Assembly (NCBI GenBank): GCA_025998295.1 | Contig: BNVT01000071.1 | Coordinates: 1-6,462 of the forward strand | Length of the DNA stretch: 6,462 nucleotides | Origin: Endomicrobiia bacterium | GTDB taxonomy: Bacteria > Elusimicrobiota > Endomicrobiia > Endomicrobiales > Endomicrobiaceae | Reading direction: 5' to 3' | Part shown: positions 1-5,943 of the stretch, in pieces | How positions within the stretch are numbered: position 1 is the stretch's first letter | How the letters are laid out: each line of letters starts with the position of its first letter | Made by a program: the position numbers and the translations under genes | Notes under the pieces: model-generated | Databases searched by the model: none | What the model was told of the DNA's origin: nothing | The model's input: the letters and a program-made list of their open reading frames with translations, nothing else

Positions 1-180
1 AATTTAAAACCATTTTAAAAAAGTGGAGAAAAAAGACCTTGGAAAAACTATAAACCGAGCGTTAGAATAAGACCTATGGAGATTTCAATATTGCAGTCAA
101 ACCATTTTAAGTTGCGCTATAGCGCATTTAACTGTAACAGAGTAAATATAAACTGTAAAAATAGAAAATACTTATTTTAC
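1..180. other. region downstream of queE, no recognised gene
   Basis: On the plus strand one frame is open from 19 to the TAG at 187-189, encoding 56 codons that include KNYKPSVRIRPMEISILQSN, and it crosses the queE stop codon from the other side. A TAA lies in the same frame at 16-18. No start with a ribosome binding site and no family were recognised. It could be the end of a decayed gene. Confidence 0.25.
113..126. repeat. perfect 14-bp palindrome TGCGCTATAGCGCA
   Basis: The sequence is identical on both strands and can fold to a 5-bp stem with a TATA loop. It lies 55 bases past the queE stop. No T-run follows on the minus strand, so it is a poor terminator for queE. It might be a protein-binding site or chance. 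Confidence 0.4.
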
Positions 181-915
181 TTAAGCTAGATTATAGATTT
201 TATGCATCTGTACCATAAGATGTACATTAGGAATACCTTTTTTTGCTTCGACATAAAACTTATGCAAATTCTCTATAGCAGGAGCTCTTCTATCAATTGA
301 GGGCTGCAAAACAAGAGTAGTTTCTTTTGTAATATTTTTTATTAAATTAACTGATTTTTTTATTTCCAAAATATTTGTATTTTTAGTTATAATACATTTG
401 ACAAAGACTTTTGTATCTATGTTATCCTTTGCAATTTTTAAAAATAGCTTATGCTCTTTATATAAACTTCTTTTGCATTCTGATTCAAATTTAAAATCCA
501 TAGAAATTATATCGCAGAATTTTACAACTTTTTTTAATTTTTGGGGTAATGTGCCATTAGTTTCAAGATATGTGCTAAAACCTTTTTCTTTTAATTTAGG
601 AAGCAATTCTTCCAGATAATTTGCATGTATTAACGGCTCGCCACCTGTAAGAGCAATAGACGGCTTGCCAAAAGTAAATTTTTTTTTATTTTCTTTGTAT
701 AACAAGTCAATTTTATTCAAAACCTTATCACATGTCAGATCTTTTACCCTTTTGGATATTACTGTTGAATAAGGAGTGTCACAATAGTTGCATTTAATAT
801 TGCAGCCTGCAAAACGTACAAAAACCTGCGGGAGACCTGTGTATAAAGCTTCACCTTGAAAGGAGAAGAAAATTTCATATATTGGAGCTTGTATTTTGGG
901 CAATGGCAGGGTCAT
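181..915 (-). CDS. queE: 7-carboxy-7-deazaguanine synthase QueE (radical SAM)
   Basis: QueE is a radical SAM enzyme that converts 6-carboxytetrahydropterin to 7-carboxy-7-deazaguanine, the ring-contraction step on the route to preQ0 and queuosine; it is cytosolic. Visible in the 244-residue product: the substrate region IYEIFFSFQGEALYTG (12-27), the cluster-binding cysteines C38, C42 and C45 in the CxxxCxxC spacing typical of QueE, the SAM-contacting TGGEP (90-94), ETNGT (118-122), SMDFK (138-142) and a C-terminal MVQMHKIYNLA tail. The length fits the family and the gene looks intact. The ATG at 913-915 is preferred because AAGAGG sits 9 bases upstream and the conserved region starts at residue 12. 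It begins inside the end of queC (41-base overlap), which suggests co-transcription and coupled translation. queD and queF are not in this window. Confidence 0.95.
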   Translation of the reverse strand: MTLPLPKIQAPIYEIFFSFQGEALYTGLPQVFVRFAGCNIKCNYCDTPYSTVISKRVKDLTCDKVLNKIDLLYKENKKKFTFGKPSIALTGGEPLIHANYLEELLPKLKEKGFSTYLETNGTLPQKLKKVVKFCDIISMDFKFESECKRSLYKEHKLFLKIAKDNIDTKVFVKCIITKNTNILEIKKSVNLIKNITKETTLVLQPSIDRRAPAIENLHKFYVEAKKGIPNVHLMVQMHKIYNLA

Positions 916-1546
916 TTAATTTTGCCTCTTCAAAACCTTTAGCTCTTAACTTACATGAATCACATTCCATACATGGTTTTTTGTAACCATTATAACATGT
1001 CCATGTGTTTTTATAAGGAACATTTAATTTTGTCCCAAGTTTTATTATCTGGGCTTTATTTAATTTTAAAAGTGGAGTTTTGACAATTATTTCTGTTTTA
1101 AGGACTTTTAAAACATTGTTGTATGCTTTTATAAATTCAGCAGTACAATCAGGATAATTTGAAAAATCCACAGCATTAACCCCTATAAAGATTGCCCATA
1201 CATTAACAGATTGCGCAAAAGACAACGCATAAGAAAGAAACAGTGTATTTCTTCCCGGGACATAAGTCGGCGGAATGTTGTTTGGTAAAACTTTATGAAT
1301 CGGAATTGGTTTGTCTTTGTTAGTTAACGCATCATTAGACCAAGACAAACCTATTTTTATAATTGAATATTTGACATTAACAGATTTTGCAATTTTAACA
1401 GCGTATTTAAGCTCTTTACTGTGTTTTTGATTGTAATCAAACAGTAAACAACTGCATTTATATCCTTTTGATAATGCATAATATAAGACCGTTGTAGAAT
1501 CCAATCCGCCAGATAACAAAACTACGGCCTTTTTTTCTTTCATCAT
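875..1546 (-). CDS. queC: 7-cyano-7-deazaguanine synthase QueC
   Basis: QueC is an ATP-dependent enzyme of the PP-loop superfamily that converts 7-carboxy-7-deazaguanine and ammonia to preQ0. It therefore acts directly on the product of queE, the next gene. The 223-residue product shows the PP-loop SGGLDS at residues 12-17, the QKH element at 40-42, VPGRN at 96-100, YPDC at 131-134 and the zinc-binding cysteines C184, C192, C195 and C198, followed by LRAKGFEEA. The length is normal and no defect is seen. Two ATG codons are adjacent at the start (1546 and 1543). AAGG at 1553-1556 lies six bases from the first and nine from the second, so either could be used. After the usual end of the family the protein carries a short tail, which overlaps queE by 41 bases. 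Upstream lies a structured leader of about 116 bases. Confidence 0.96.
   Translation of the reverse strand: MMKEKKAVVLLSGGLDSTTVLYYALSKGYKCSCLLFDYNQKHSKELKYAVKIAKSVNVKYSIIKIGLSWSNDALTNKDKPIPIHKVLPNNIPPTYVPGRNTLFLSYALSFAQSVNVWAIFIGVNAVDFSNYPDCTAEFIKAYNNVLKVLKTEIIVKTPLLKLNKAQIIKLGTKLNVPYKNTWTCYNGYKKPCMECDSCKLRAKGFEEAKLNDPAIAQNTSSNI
925..930 (-). promoter_or_regulatory. ribosome binding site of queE
   Basis: The minus strand reads AAGAGG here, nine bases before the ATG at 915. The site lies inside the last codons of queC. It supports the overlapping start for queE over a later start. Confidence 0.6.
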
Positions 1547-1662
1547 TGAAAACCTTCTTTATGATAAAACGACACCAATGCCTGTGCTAGCCTAAAAAGC
1601 GCACTGTATCTGTTTTTTAAGCTAGCGTAAGTTTGCTAATGCAAAGTTAGTTGATTATAAAA
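1547..1662 (-). promoter_or_regulatory. structured 5' leader of queCE
   Basis: This gap between the RluA-family gene and queC holds two hairpins. The larger has 13-base arms at 1586-1598 and 1614-1626 around a 15-base loop. Twelve pairs are Watson-Crick, and position 1592/1620 is a G.U wobble in minus-strand RNA but a C-A mismatch in plus-strand RNA, so the fold favours RNA in the queC direction. A smaller hairpin has TTTGC (1632-1636) and GCAAA (1641-1645) around a 4-base loop. A perfect TATAAT lies on the minus strand at 1654-1659, without a convincing -35 box. No U-run follows the large hairpin, so it is not a standard terminator. Queuosine genes are often controlled by preQ1 riboswitches, but this leader does not match the preQ1-I pattern I know. 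The fold is seen; any regulatory role is inference. Confidence 0.4.
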
Positions 1663-2391
1663 TCATTTTCCATATTTACGAAGTTGTTTTAATGCAATTT
1701 CAAAATCTTTTGGCAATGGAGATTCAAAAGTTTTTTCTTCATTTGTATTTAGAAGCTTAAATTTTAAAGAAGCGGCATGGAGCGTAAGTCTTGAAATAAG
1801 AGGCCTTTCTGTTTCTCCATTTCTTAGTTTATAATTACGCTTAATAGCCGACAAAATTATCTGGTCAGAAACACCATATTCACCATCTATCGCAAGTGGA
1901 TGTCCTAAACTCCAAAAATGTATTCTTATCTGGTGTCTTCTTCCTGTAAGCGGCAAGGCTTTAACCAAAGTATAGCTTTTAAAACGTTCTAAGACTTTGA
2001 AATTGGTTATCGATTCTTTACCAGTTGCATCTATAGAAACATCTCTGCCTGAAATAAGAATAGGTTTATTTATTGTCCCCTCATCTTCTTCCAAAACACC
2101 AGACAACAAAGCAATATATTCCTTGCGAACTTTTGAATTTTCAAACTGTATGTTTATATCTCTATGAGCCTGAGGATTTTTTGCAAACACTAAAACGCCG
2201 GTCGTATCGCGGTCAATCCTGTGCACTACCCATATTTTTTGATTTAATTGTTTTTTCAACATACCAACTAGAGTTTTAATTTCATCAGTGTGCTGATCGG
2301 GAATAACAAGAATGCCTGCTGGTTTGTTCATAATAACAATATTTTCATCTTGAAACAGTATCTCTATTCCTTGTTTTATATTCTTTCTCAT
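1663..2391 (-). CDS. RluA-family RNA pseudouridine synthase
   Basis: This enzyme isomerises specific uridines in rRNA or tRNA to pseudouridine. The 242-residue product begins directly with the catalytic domain: DENIVIMNKPAGILV (15-29), the catalytic motif HRIDRDTTG (57-65) with D60 as the expected nucleophilic aspartate, GRRHQIRIH (150-158), GHPLAIDGEYG (163-173) and RLTLHAASLKF (201-211). There is no N-terminal S4 RNA-binding domain, so it resembles the short members (RluA or TruC type) more than RluC or RluD. The exact target uridine cannot be read from the sequence. The motifs are complete and no frameshift is seen. The ribosome binding site before the ATG at 2391 is weak (ACGAG about three bases away). 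The gene is 198 bp from the gene upstream and 116 bp from queC downstream, so it may be transcribed on its own. Confidence 0.94.
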   Translation of the reverse strand: MRKNIKQGIEILFQDENIVIMNKPAGILVIPDQHTDEIKTLVGMLKKQLNQKIWVVHRIDRDTTGVLVFAKNPQAHRDINIQFENSKVRKEYIALLSGVLEEDEGTINKPILISGRDVSIDATGKESITNFKVLERFKSYTLVKALPLTGRRHQIRIHFWSLGHPLAIDGEYGVSDQIILSAIKRNYKLRNGETERPLISRLTLHAASLKFKLLNTNEEKTFESPLPKDFEIALKQLRKYGK

Positions 2392-2589
2392 AACTCGTTA
2401 TTTTTTCACAGCAATTTTCTTAATTTACTTATTGAGTGTCTCTAAAACCTCTAACAAGTTACTGTTGTTACATCTTTGTTTTGGTACCTGATGTTATTTT
2501 TACGACAAGACACCTCAAAACAAGGTTAGCATGGTAAACACGAAAACCTGTAAAAACCATGGGTTTTTAGAAACCCTTATTTAAATCAT
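2392..2589. other. gene-free gap upstream of the RluA-family gene
   Basis: No credible open frame was found in this 198-bp stretch. It holds the hairpin pair at 2554-2576. A short stretch at 2421-2456 recalls part of a preQ1-I aptamer but does not form the required stem. No convincing promoter was seen. Confidence 0.5.
2554..2576 (-). terminator. possible terminator or alternating hairpin after the cysteine-rich gene
   Basis: Read on the minus strand just after the stop at 2590, two stems share one arm. GGGTTT (2571-2576) can pair with AAACCC (2561-2566). Alternatively AAAAACC can pair with GGTTTTT around the bases at 2561, giving an A-tract, a short stem and a U-tract. The second form resembles a weak intrinsic terminator, although its stem has only two G-C pairs. 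The position, 14-36 bases past the stop codon, suits a terminator. Efficiency is doubtful. Confidence 0.35.
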
Positions 2590-3201
2590 TTATTTCTTTT
2601 CTATTTTCATCTGAAAAGGAACTAAAACAATCGCGTCACTAATTTCAATACCAGTGATAGCAACATCAAGCTTTGCCAAATCGGGAGGTCTTGCTGTTGC
2701 CCACTTGCCGTAAGAATTTAACGGTACATTGTAAGTGTTTGTTTCTTTTGAAGCAAGAGTTCCATCAATATCATATCTAAAAGCATCATCAATTAAAACT
2801 CGTCCTGTTTTATGAGTTACAAGTTTTCCATTGAAAAAAATAGTTTTAATAGGATAATCAGACTTATTTTCTATAGTAATTTCAGCCATTGATATAGGTA
2901 AAGTATCAGTCGTATATTGTTTATAAAATCTTGCATTTAAAACTTTTACTCTTAATATTTGCCGTCTTGCAGCATTGGCTAATGCTTTTCCTTGTTCAAC
3001 AAAAGTTTTTTGAGATTTGCTTCTACAATACTCACAATCGCAACAATGCGCATCAAGACAACAACACTTCAACCCATGACCCGGATCCGAGGGGCAACAC
3101 CTGTTGTCTGAATAATAGAACAAATATTCCATGCAGGTATACGCTTTTGCACAAGGAGCAACAATACATAACAACAGCAACGCAAGTGTAATCTTTTTCA
3201 T
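2590..3201 (-). CDS. secreted cysteine-rich protein of unknown function
   Basis: I do not recognise this protein. It starts with a clear signal peptide (basic MKK, hydrophobic core at 4-17, AKA at 18-20), predicted to be cut by signal peptidase I before Y21. It is not a lipoprotein by motif, because proline precedes the only nearby cysteine (APC). The mature N-terminus packs ten cysteines into residues 23-59, including CC, CCC and CC clusters plus a CDCEYC stretch. The remaining 144 residues contain no cysteine and look rich in beta strands (for example AEITIENKSDYPIKTIFFNGKL). They resemble exported beta-sandwich domains of bacterial hypothetical proteins, by impression only. The ATG at 3201 is chosen because AAGG (3212-3215) lies ten bases upstream; the in-frame GTG at 3210 would be one base from that site. 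Product: 203 residues. The cysteines could form disulfides or bind metal. The gene lies 42 bp after purH. Confidence 0.8.
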   Translation of the reverse strand: MKKITLALLLLCIVAPCAKAYTCMEYLFYYSDNRCCPSDPGHGLKCCCLDAHCCDCEYCRSKSQKTFVEQGKALANAARRQILRVKVLNARFYKQYTTDTLPISMAEITIENKSDYPIKTIFFNGKLVTHKTGRVLIDDAFRYDIDGTLASKETNTYNVPLNSYGKWATARPPDLAKLDVAITGIEISDAIVLVPFQMKIEKK

Positions 3202-3211
3202 AGTAAACACA

Positions 3212-3215
3212 CCTT
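3212..3215 (-). promoter_or_regulatory. ribosome binding site of the cysteine-rich gene
   Basis: The minus strand reads AAAAAGGTG here. The AAGG core is ten bases before the ATG at 3201 and one base before an in-frame GTG at 3210, which decides the start in favour of the ATG. Confidence 0.55.
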
Positions 3216-3242
3216 TTTATTAAAATTTATAAAAATTGCAAC

Positions 3243-4799
3243 TTAATGTTTGAAGTGACGCATGCCTGTTGCTATCATAGCTATATTTTTGTCATCTGCT
3301 ACCTTGATAGATTCATCATCTCTTACTGACCCACCAGGCTGCACTATTGCCGTAACGCCAACCTTGGCAGATTCTTCCACTACGTCAGAAAACGGAAAAA
3401 AAGCGTCCGATGCCAAAACAAGAGAAAATACTTTTTCATCTAATCCGTGTTTAACTTCTTTCATTTTTTCAATCGCGATCTTTAAAGAATCAATGCGACT
3501 CATCTGCCCCGCACCTATTCCGACAGCCTGTTTGCCTCTTACAAGAACAACAGCATTCGATTTAACATGTTTTGAAATTTTCCATGCAAAATCTAAAGCG
3601 ACACTTTCTTCTCTTGTTGGCTGACGCTTTGTCATAGGCTTTACTTCAACCAAAAGTTGATTATCCCTATCTTGAGCAAGCATGCCACAAGACATCATCC
3701 TATATTCCACAGCATTTTTTTCTTCTTTATAGGGTATCTCCTGTATTAAAAGTCTTATATTTTTCTTCTTCGTAAGTATGTTCAAAGCAGCTTGGGAATA
3801 ATTTGGAGCGATGATACATTCAACAAAAAGTTTGCTTATTTCGGAAGCTGTAGCTTCATCAACAGATTTATTAAAAGCTACTACGCCTCCGAAAGCACTT
3901 ACGCAATCGCAAGCTAACGCTTTTAAATAAGCGTCCTTTGTTTCTGTACTTTCGGCGCATCCACAAGGATTGTTATGTTTAATAATCGCACATGCAGGAT
4001 TACTAAACTCATGTACTAAACGCCACGCGGACTCTATGTCAAGATAATTGTTGTAAGACAACTCTTTACCGTGCAGCTGTTTTGCGGATATAACAGCGGG
4101 TTTATCATGCTCTATACCGTTTGAGTATAATGCAGCTTTTTGATGAGGATTCTCGCCATATCTTAATTCTGAAATCTTTTTAAGCGGTATCGCCGCATGG
4201 GTAGGAAACTTCTCATAGGTTAAATAAGTTGAAATCAAAGAATCGTAATAAGCCGTATGCCTAAAGGCTTTTGCCGACAAAGCTAGTCTTAACTCTTGTG
4301 TAACAGAGCTACTTTTTAGGTTTTCAACAACAACATTATAATCACTCGCATCGCAAACAACGATAACATCGTTATAATTTTTCGCAGCAGCTCTTAAGAG
4401 AGCGACGCCGCCTATGTCGATATTTTCTATAACATCTTGGGCTATCTTCTTATCTTCCGGTTTAGAAATTTTATTTATAATAGTTTCAAAAGGGTATAAA
4501 TTTACAACAACCATATCTATTGTCTCTATTCCATACTGTTTAAGCTGTTCTAGGTGTTCCATCTTGCTTCTGATCGCAAGAATTCCGCCGTGAATTTTAG
4601 GGTTCAATGTTTTAACCCTACCATCTAAAATTTCAGGAAACCCGGTAACTTCAGCTATTTCACGACATTCAATACAATTTTCTTTTAAAGTTTTCGCAGT
4701 ACCACCACTGGAAATTATATTCCACCCTAAAATCTTTAACTCTCTTGCAAAATCCACAATTCCTGCTTTACTTGATACGCTAAGTAATGCTGTTGCCAT
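3243..4799 (-). CDS. purH: bifunctional AICAR transformylase / IMP cyclohydrolase PurH
   Basis: PurH catalyses the last two steps of de novo IMP synthesis: formylation of AICAR with 10-formyltetrahydrofolate, then ring closure to IMP, in the cytosol. The product has 518 residues, the usual length. The N-terminal cyclohydrolase (MGS-like) domain, roughly 1-145, shows LLSVSSKAGIVDFA (5-18), SSGGTAKTL (30-38), GRVKTLNPKIHGGIL (60-74) and VVNLYPF (98-104). The transformylase domain shows LRYGENPHQKA (212-222), the catalytic Lys-His in KHNNPCG (274-280), SAFGGVVAFN (301-310), SDAFFPFSD (464-472), VQPGGS (486-491) and the typical end GMRHFKH. The reading frame stays open further upstream to 4928, but the ATG at 4799 is chosen because it starts the family's first strand and has AGGAG seven bases before it. 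No defect is seen. Its ribosome binding site touches the remnant end of the recX frame. Confidence 0.98.
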   Translation of the reverse strand: MATALLSVSSKAGIVDFARELKILGWNIISSGGTAKTLKENCIECREIAEVTGFPEILDGRVKTLNPKIHGGILAIRSKMEHLEQLKQYGIETIDMVVVNLYPFETIINKISKPEDKKIAQDVIENIDIGGVALLRAAAKNYNDVIVVCDASDYNVVVENLKSSSVTQELRLALSAKAFRHTAYYDSLISTYLTYEKFPTHAAIPLKKISELRYGENPHQKAALYSNGIEHDKPAVISAKQLHGKELSYNNYLDIESAWRLVHEFSNPACAIIKHNNPCGCAESTETKDAYLKALACDCVSAFGGVVAFNKSVDEATASEISKLFVECIIAPNYSQAALNILTKKKNIRLLIQEIPYKEEKNAVEYRMMSCGMLAQDRDNQLLVEVKPMTKRQPTREESVALDFAWKISKHVKSNAVVLVRGKQAVGIGAGQMSRIDSLKIAIEKMKEVKHGLDEKVFSLVLASDAFFPFSDVVEESAKVGVTAIVQPGGSVRDDESIKVADDKNIAMIATGMRHFKH

Positions 4800-4806
4800 A
4801 TGTTTT

Positions 4807-4811
4807 CTCCT
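4807..4811 (-). promoter_or_regulatory. ribosome binding site of purH
   Basis: The minus strand reads TAGGAGAAAACAT before ATG; AGGAG is seven bases from the start at 4799. The TAG at 4810-4812 is also the stop that would end the full-length recX frame, an arrangement typical of tightly linked genes. Confidence 0.75.
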
Positions 4812-4881
4812 ATTCAATAATAATATTTTTGTAGTTTCTAAATGCTTTTGATATATCTTGGGAAGAAAAACCTCTTCTTTA
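4810..4881 (-). pseudogene. untranslated in-frame C-terminal tail of recX
   Basis: After the TAA at 4879-4881 the recX frame continues for 22 sense codons to a TAG at 4810-4812. The encoded tail begins RRGFSSQDISKAF, which is the kind of C-terminus RecX proteins carry. The frame does not shift, so an indel is not needed; one base change in the TAA codon would restore it. It would be translated only if the stop were read through or if the TAA were a sequencing error. Confidence 0.6.
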
Positions 4882-5439
4882 AAAAAATGAAGCAGCTCTT
4901 CTGGTCTTCTTCTTATCCTTGTCATCAAAATCTTTAAATTTAGTTTTTAATATTTTAATAATCTGCCCGTAAGGCTCTAATTCTGTTTTAACAGATTTTA
5001 AAGCGTCATTTATCAAGCTTTTTTCTATTCCACGCTTTTCAAGCTCGAATTTTATTGCAAACTCGCCTTTGCCTTTTTGTAATAAATAATCAGTGTAAAC
5101 TTTTGAAAATTTTTCATCGTTTATATAGCCTAATTCCTCTAGTCTTTTAACTGCTTTTACAACATTTTCAAATTTGTAACCTTTTTGCATAAGTTTTGCT
5201 TGTAAACCCTTACTGCTATACGATCTTTTTGATACCAGCAACAAAGCGTCAGACATCACCATGTTTAATTTATCATAAGCAACAAGATCTTTATAATCGT
5301 TTTCAGAAATATCAAGCTCTTGTTTTAATCCAAACCTAACGACGGTGTCTGCAAAAACCATAAGGCTTTCACTATTTACAAAAAACAGTCTAAACATATC
5401 TTCTTTGAACTTTATTTTTTCGATTTTCTCAATTTTCAT
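4879..5439 (-). CDS. recX: RecX regulatory protein, probably cut short at its C-terminus
   Basis: RecX binds RecA filaments and modulates recombination and the SOS response. The 186-residue product has a beta-rich N-terminus (about 1-55) and the RecX helical modules: DALLLVSKRSYSSKGLQAKL (64-83), then a VVKAVKRLEELGYINDEKF segment and a GEFAIKFELEKRGIEKSLI segment. The frame stops at TAA (4879-4881) after AASFF. In the same frame the next 22 codons begin RRGFSSQDISKAF, which matches the family's usual ending (a basic RGF stretch and a final helix), and stop at TAG (4810-4812). A single nonsense substitution is the simplest explanation. The full frame would give 209 codons. The ATG at 5439 has no strong ribosome binding site, but a TGA at 5436-5438 from an open frame upstream overlaps it, suggesting coupling to a lost gene. 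purH follows after 79 bases. Confidence 0.88.
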   Translation of the reverse strand: MKIEKIEKIKFKEDMFRLFFVNSESLMVFADTVVRFGLKQELDISENDYKDLVAYDKLNMVMSDALLLVSKRSYSSKGLQAKLMQKGYKFENVVKAVKRLEELGYINDEKFSKVYTDYLLQKGKGEFAIKFELEKRGIEKSLINDALKSVKTELEPYGQIIKILKTKFKDFDDKDKKKTRRAASFF

Positions 5440-5500
5440 TTGTTATACCATATGTCACAACATTTGAGACGAATAGACTCTAAATCGCGGTTTTCTTCAT
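5436..5500 (-). other. possible 3' part of a small gene split by the IS remnant
   Basis: On the minus strand an open frame runs from the edge of the remnant to TGA at 5436-5438, which overlaps the recX ATG as ATGA. It encodes a short end, EENRDLESIRLKCCDIWYNK. When the remnant and one TA are removed it joins in frame with the piece at 6087-6234. The family is not recognised, and the alternative frames in this DNA are also partly open, so coding status is uncertain. Confidence 0.25.
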
Positions 5501-5681
5501 TAGACCTCTTGCAAAACTTAAGTATTAAATTTTAGAATTACAAATACCTGCAACTCGGAGTTAAATCGCAGCCCAAAAGGTCTTTGTGATTACTATATCT
5601 ATTCTTTATAGACTATTTTGAATCTTTTGGCAAATACTTTGACATTTTCCACTATAATCATCTGATGAAATCTCCCTATTT

Positions 5682-5768
5682 AACTCCTTATCTTCTTTTA
5701 TCAGCTTTTGAGTGCTTCTTTGATTTAACTTCTTATCTTGTTTTGTCACTCGAGTGCTTCTTTGATCT
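5682..5768. repeat. imperfect tandem duplication inside the transposase remnant
   Basis: Two units, 5682-5726 (45 bp) and 5727-5768 (42 bp), share the start AACTCCTTATCTT / AACTTCTTATCTT and the end GAGTGCTTCTTTGAT (5710-5724 and 5752-5766). The duplication repeats the coding stretch for a KEDKELN-like segment (KQDKKLN in the other unit). It arose after the element began to decay, or contributed to its decay. Confidence 0.7.
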
Positions 5769-5905
5769 CTTTTTAGGGTTAGTGTGTTTGTATGTATTTT
5801 GCCTAAGTCTGATAATATGTTCGGGTATTGCCATAAAGTATTCAAACATCATCTTTACTATCTTTTCTATACTCAATTTTCTCTTTGCTTACCTACTTGC
5901 CCTAT

Positions 5906-5943
5906 CTTTTCTTTTCTCTTCTTTTCTTTTCTTTTCTTTTCTT
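5906..5943. repeat. CTTTT pentanucleotide microsatellite
   Basis: Four perfect CTTTT units occupy 5921-5940, with interrupted units back to 5906. On the minus strand this is GAAAA repeated, sitting where the transposase has its lysine-rich stretch before KLSIE, so slippage probably expanded a run already rich in lysine codons. Confidence 0.8.

Noticed and set aside
2421..2456. Minus-strand stretch before the RluA-family gene recalling the start of a preQ1-I aptamer (AGAGGTTTTAGAGACAC).
   Set aside because: The second arm needed to close the first stem is absent, the A-rich tail does not fit, and the downstream gene is not a queuosine gene.
2604..3201. Lipoprotein signal (cysteine at residue 17) in the cysteine-rich protein.
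   Set aside because: Proline occupies the position just before the cysteine, which does not fit a lipobox, while AKA at 18-20 fits signal peptidase I.
3202..3210. GTG start for the cysteine-rich protein, three codons before the ATG.
   Set aside because: The only ribosome binding site would be one base away, too close for initiation; the ATG at 3201 is ten bases away and starts a normal signal peptide.
4800..4928. N-terminal extension of PurH to an upstream ATG.
   Set aside because: The extra residues are out-of-frame recX DNA; the ATG at 4799 has a good ribosome binding site and starts at the family's usual N-terminus.
5440..5500. Promoter for recX with TTGTGA and TATAAC.
   Set aside because: The two boxes are only seven bases apart and the second lies almost on the start codon, so they cannot be a normal promoter.
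5606..5845. A 79-codon minus-strand open frame that could be called a hypothetical gene.
   Set aside because: Its sequence (KIHTNT, KEDKELNREISS) is a frame-shifted piece of the decayed transposase, not an independent gene.
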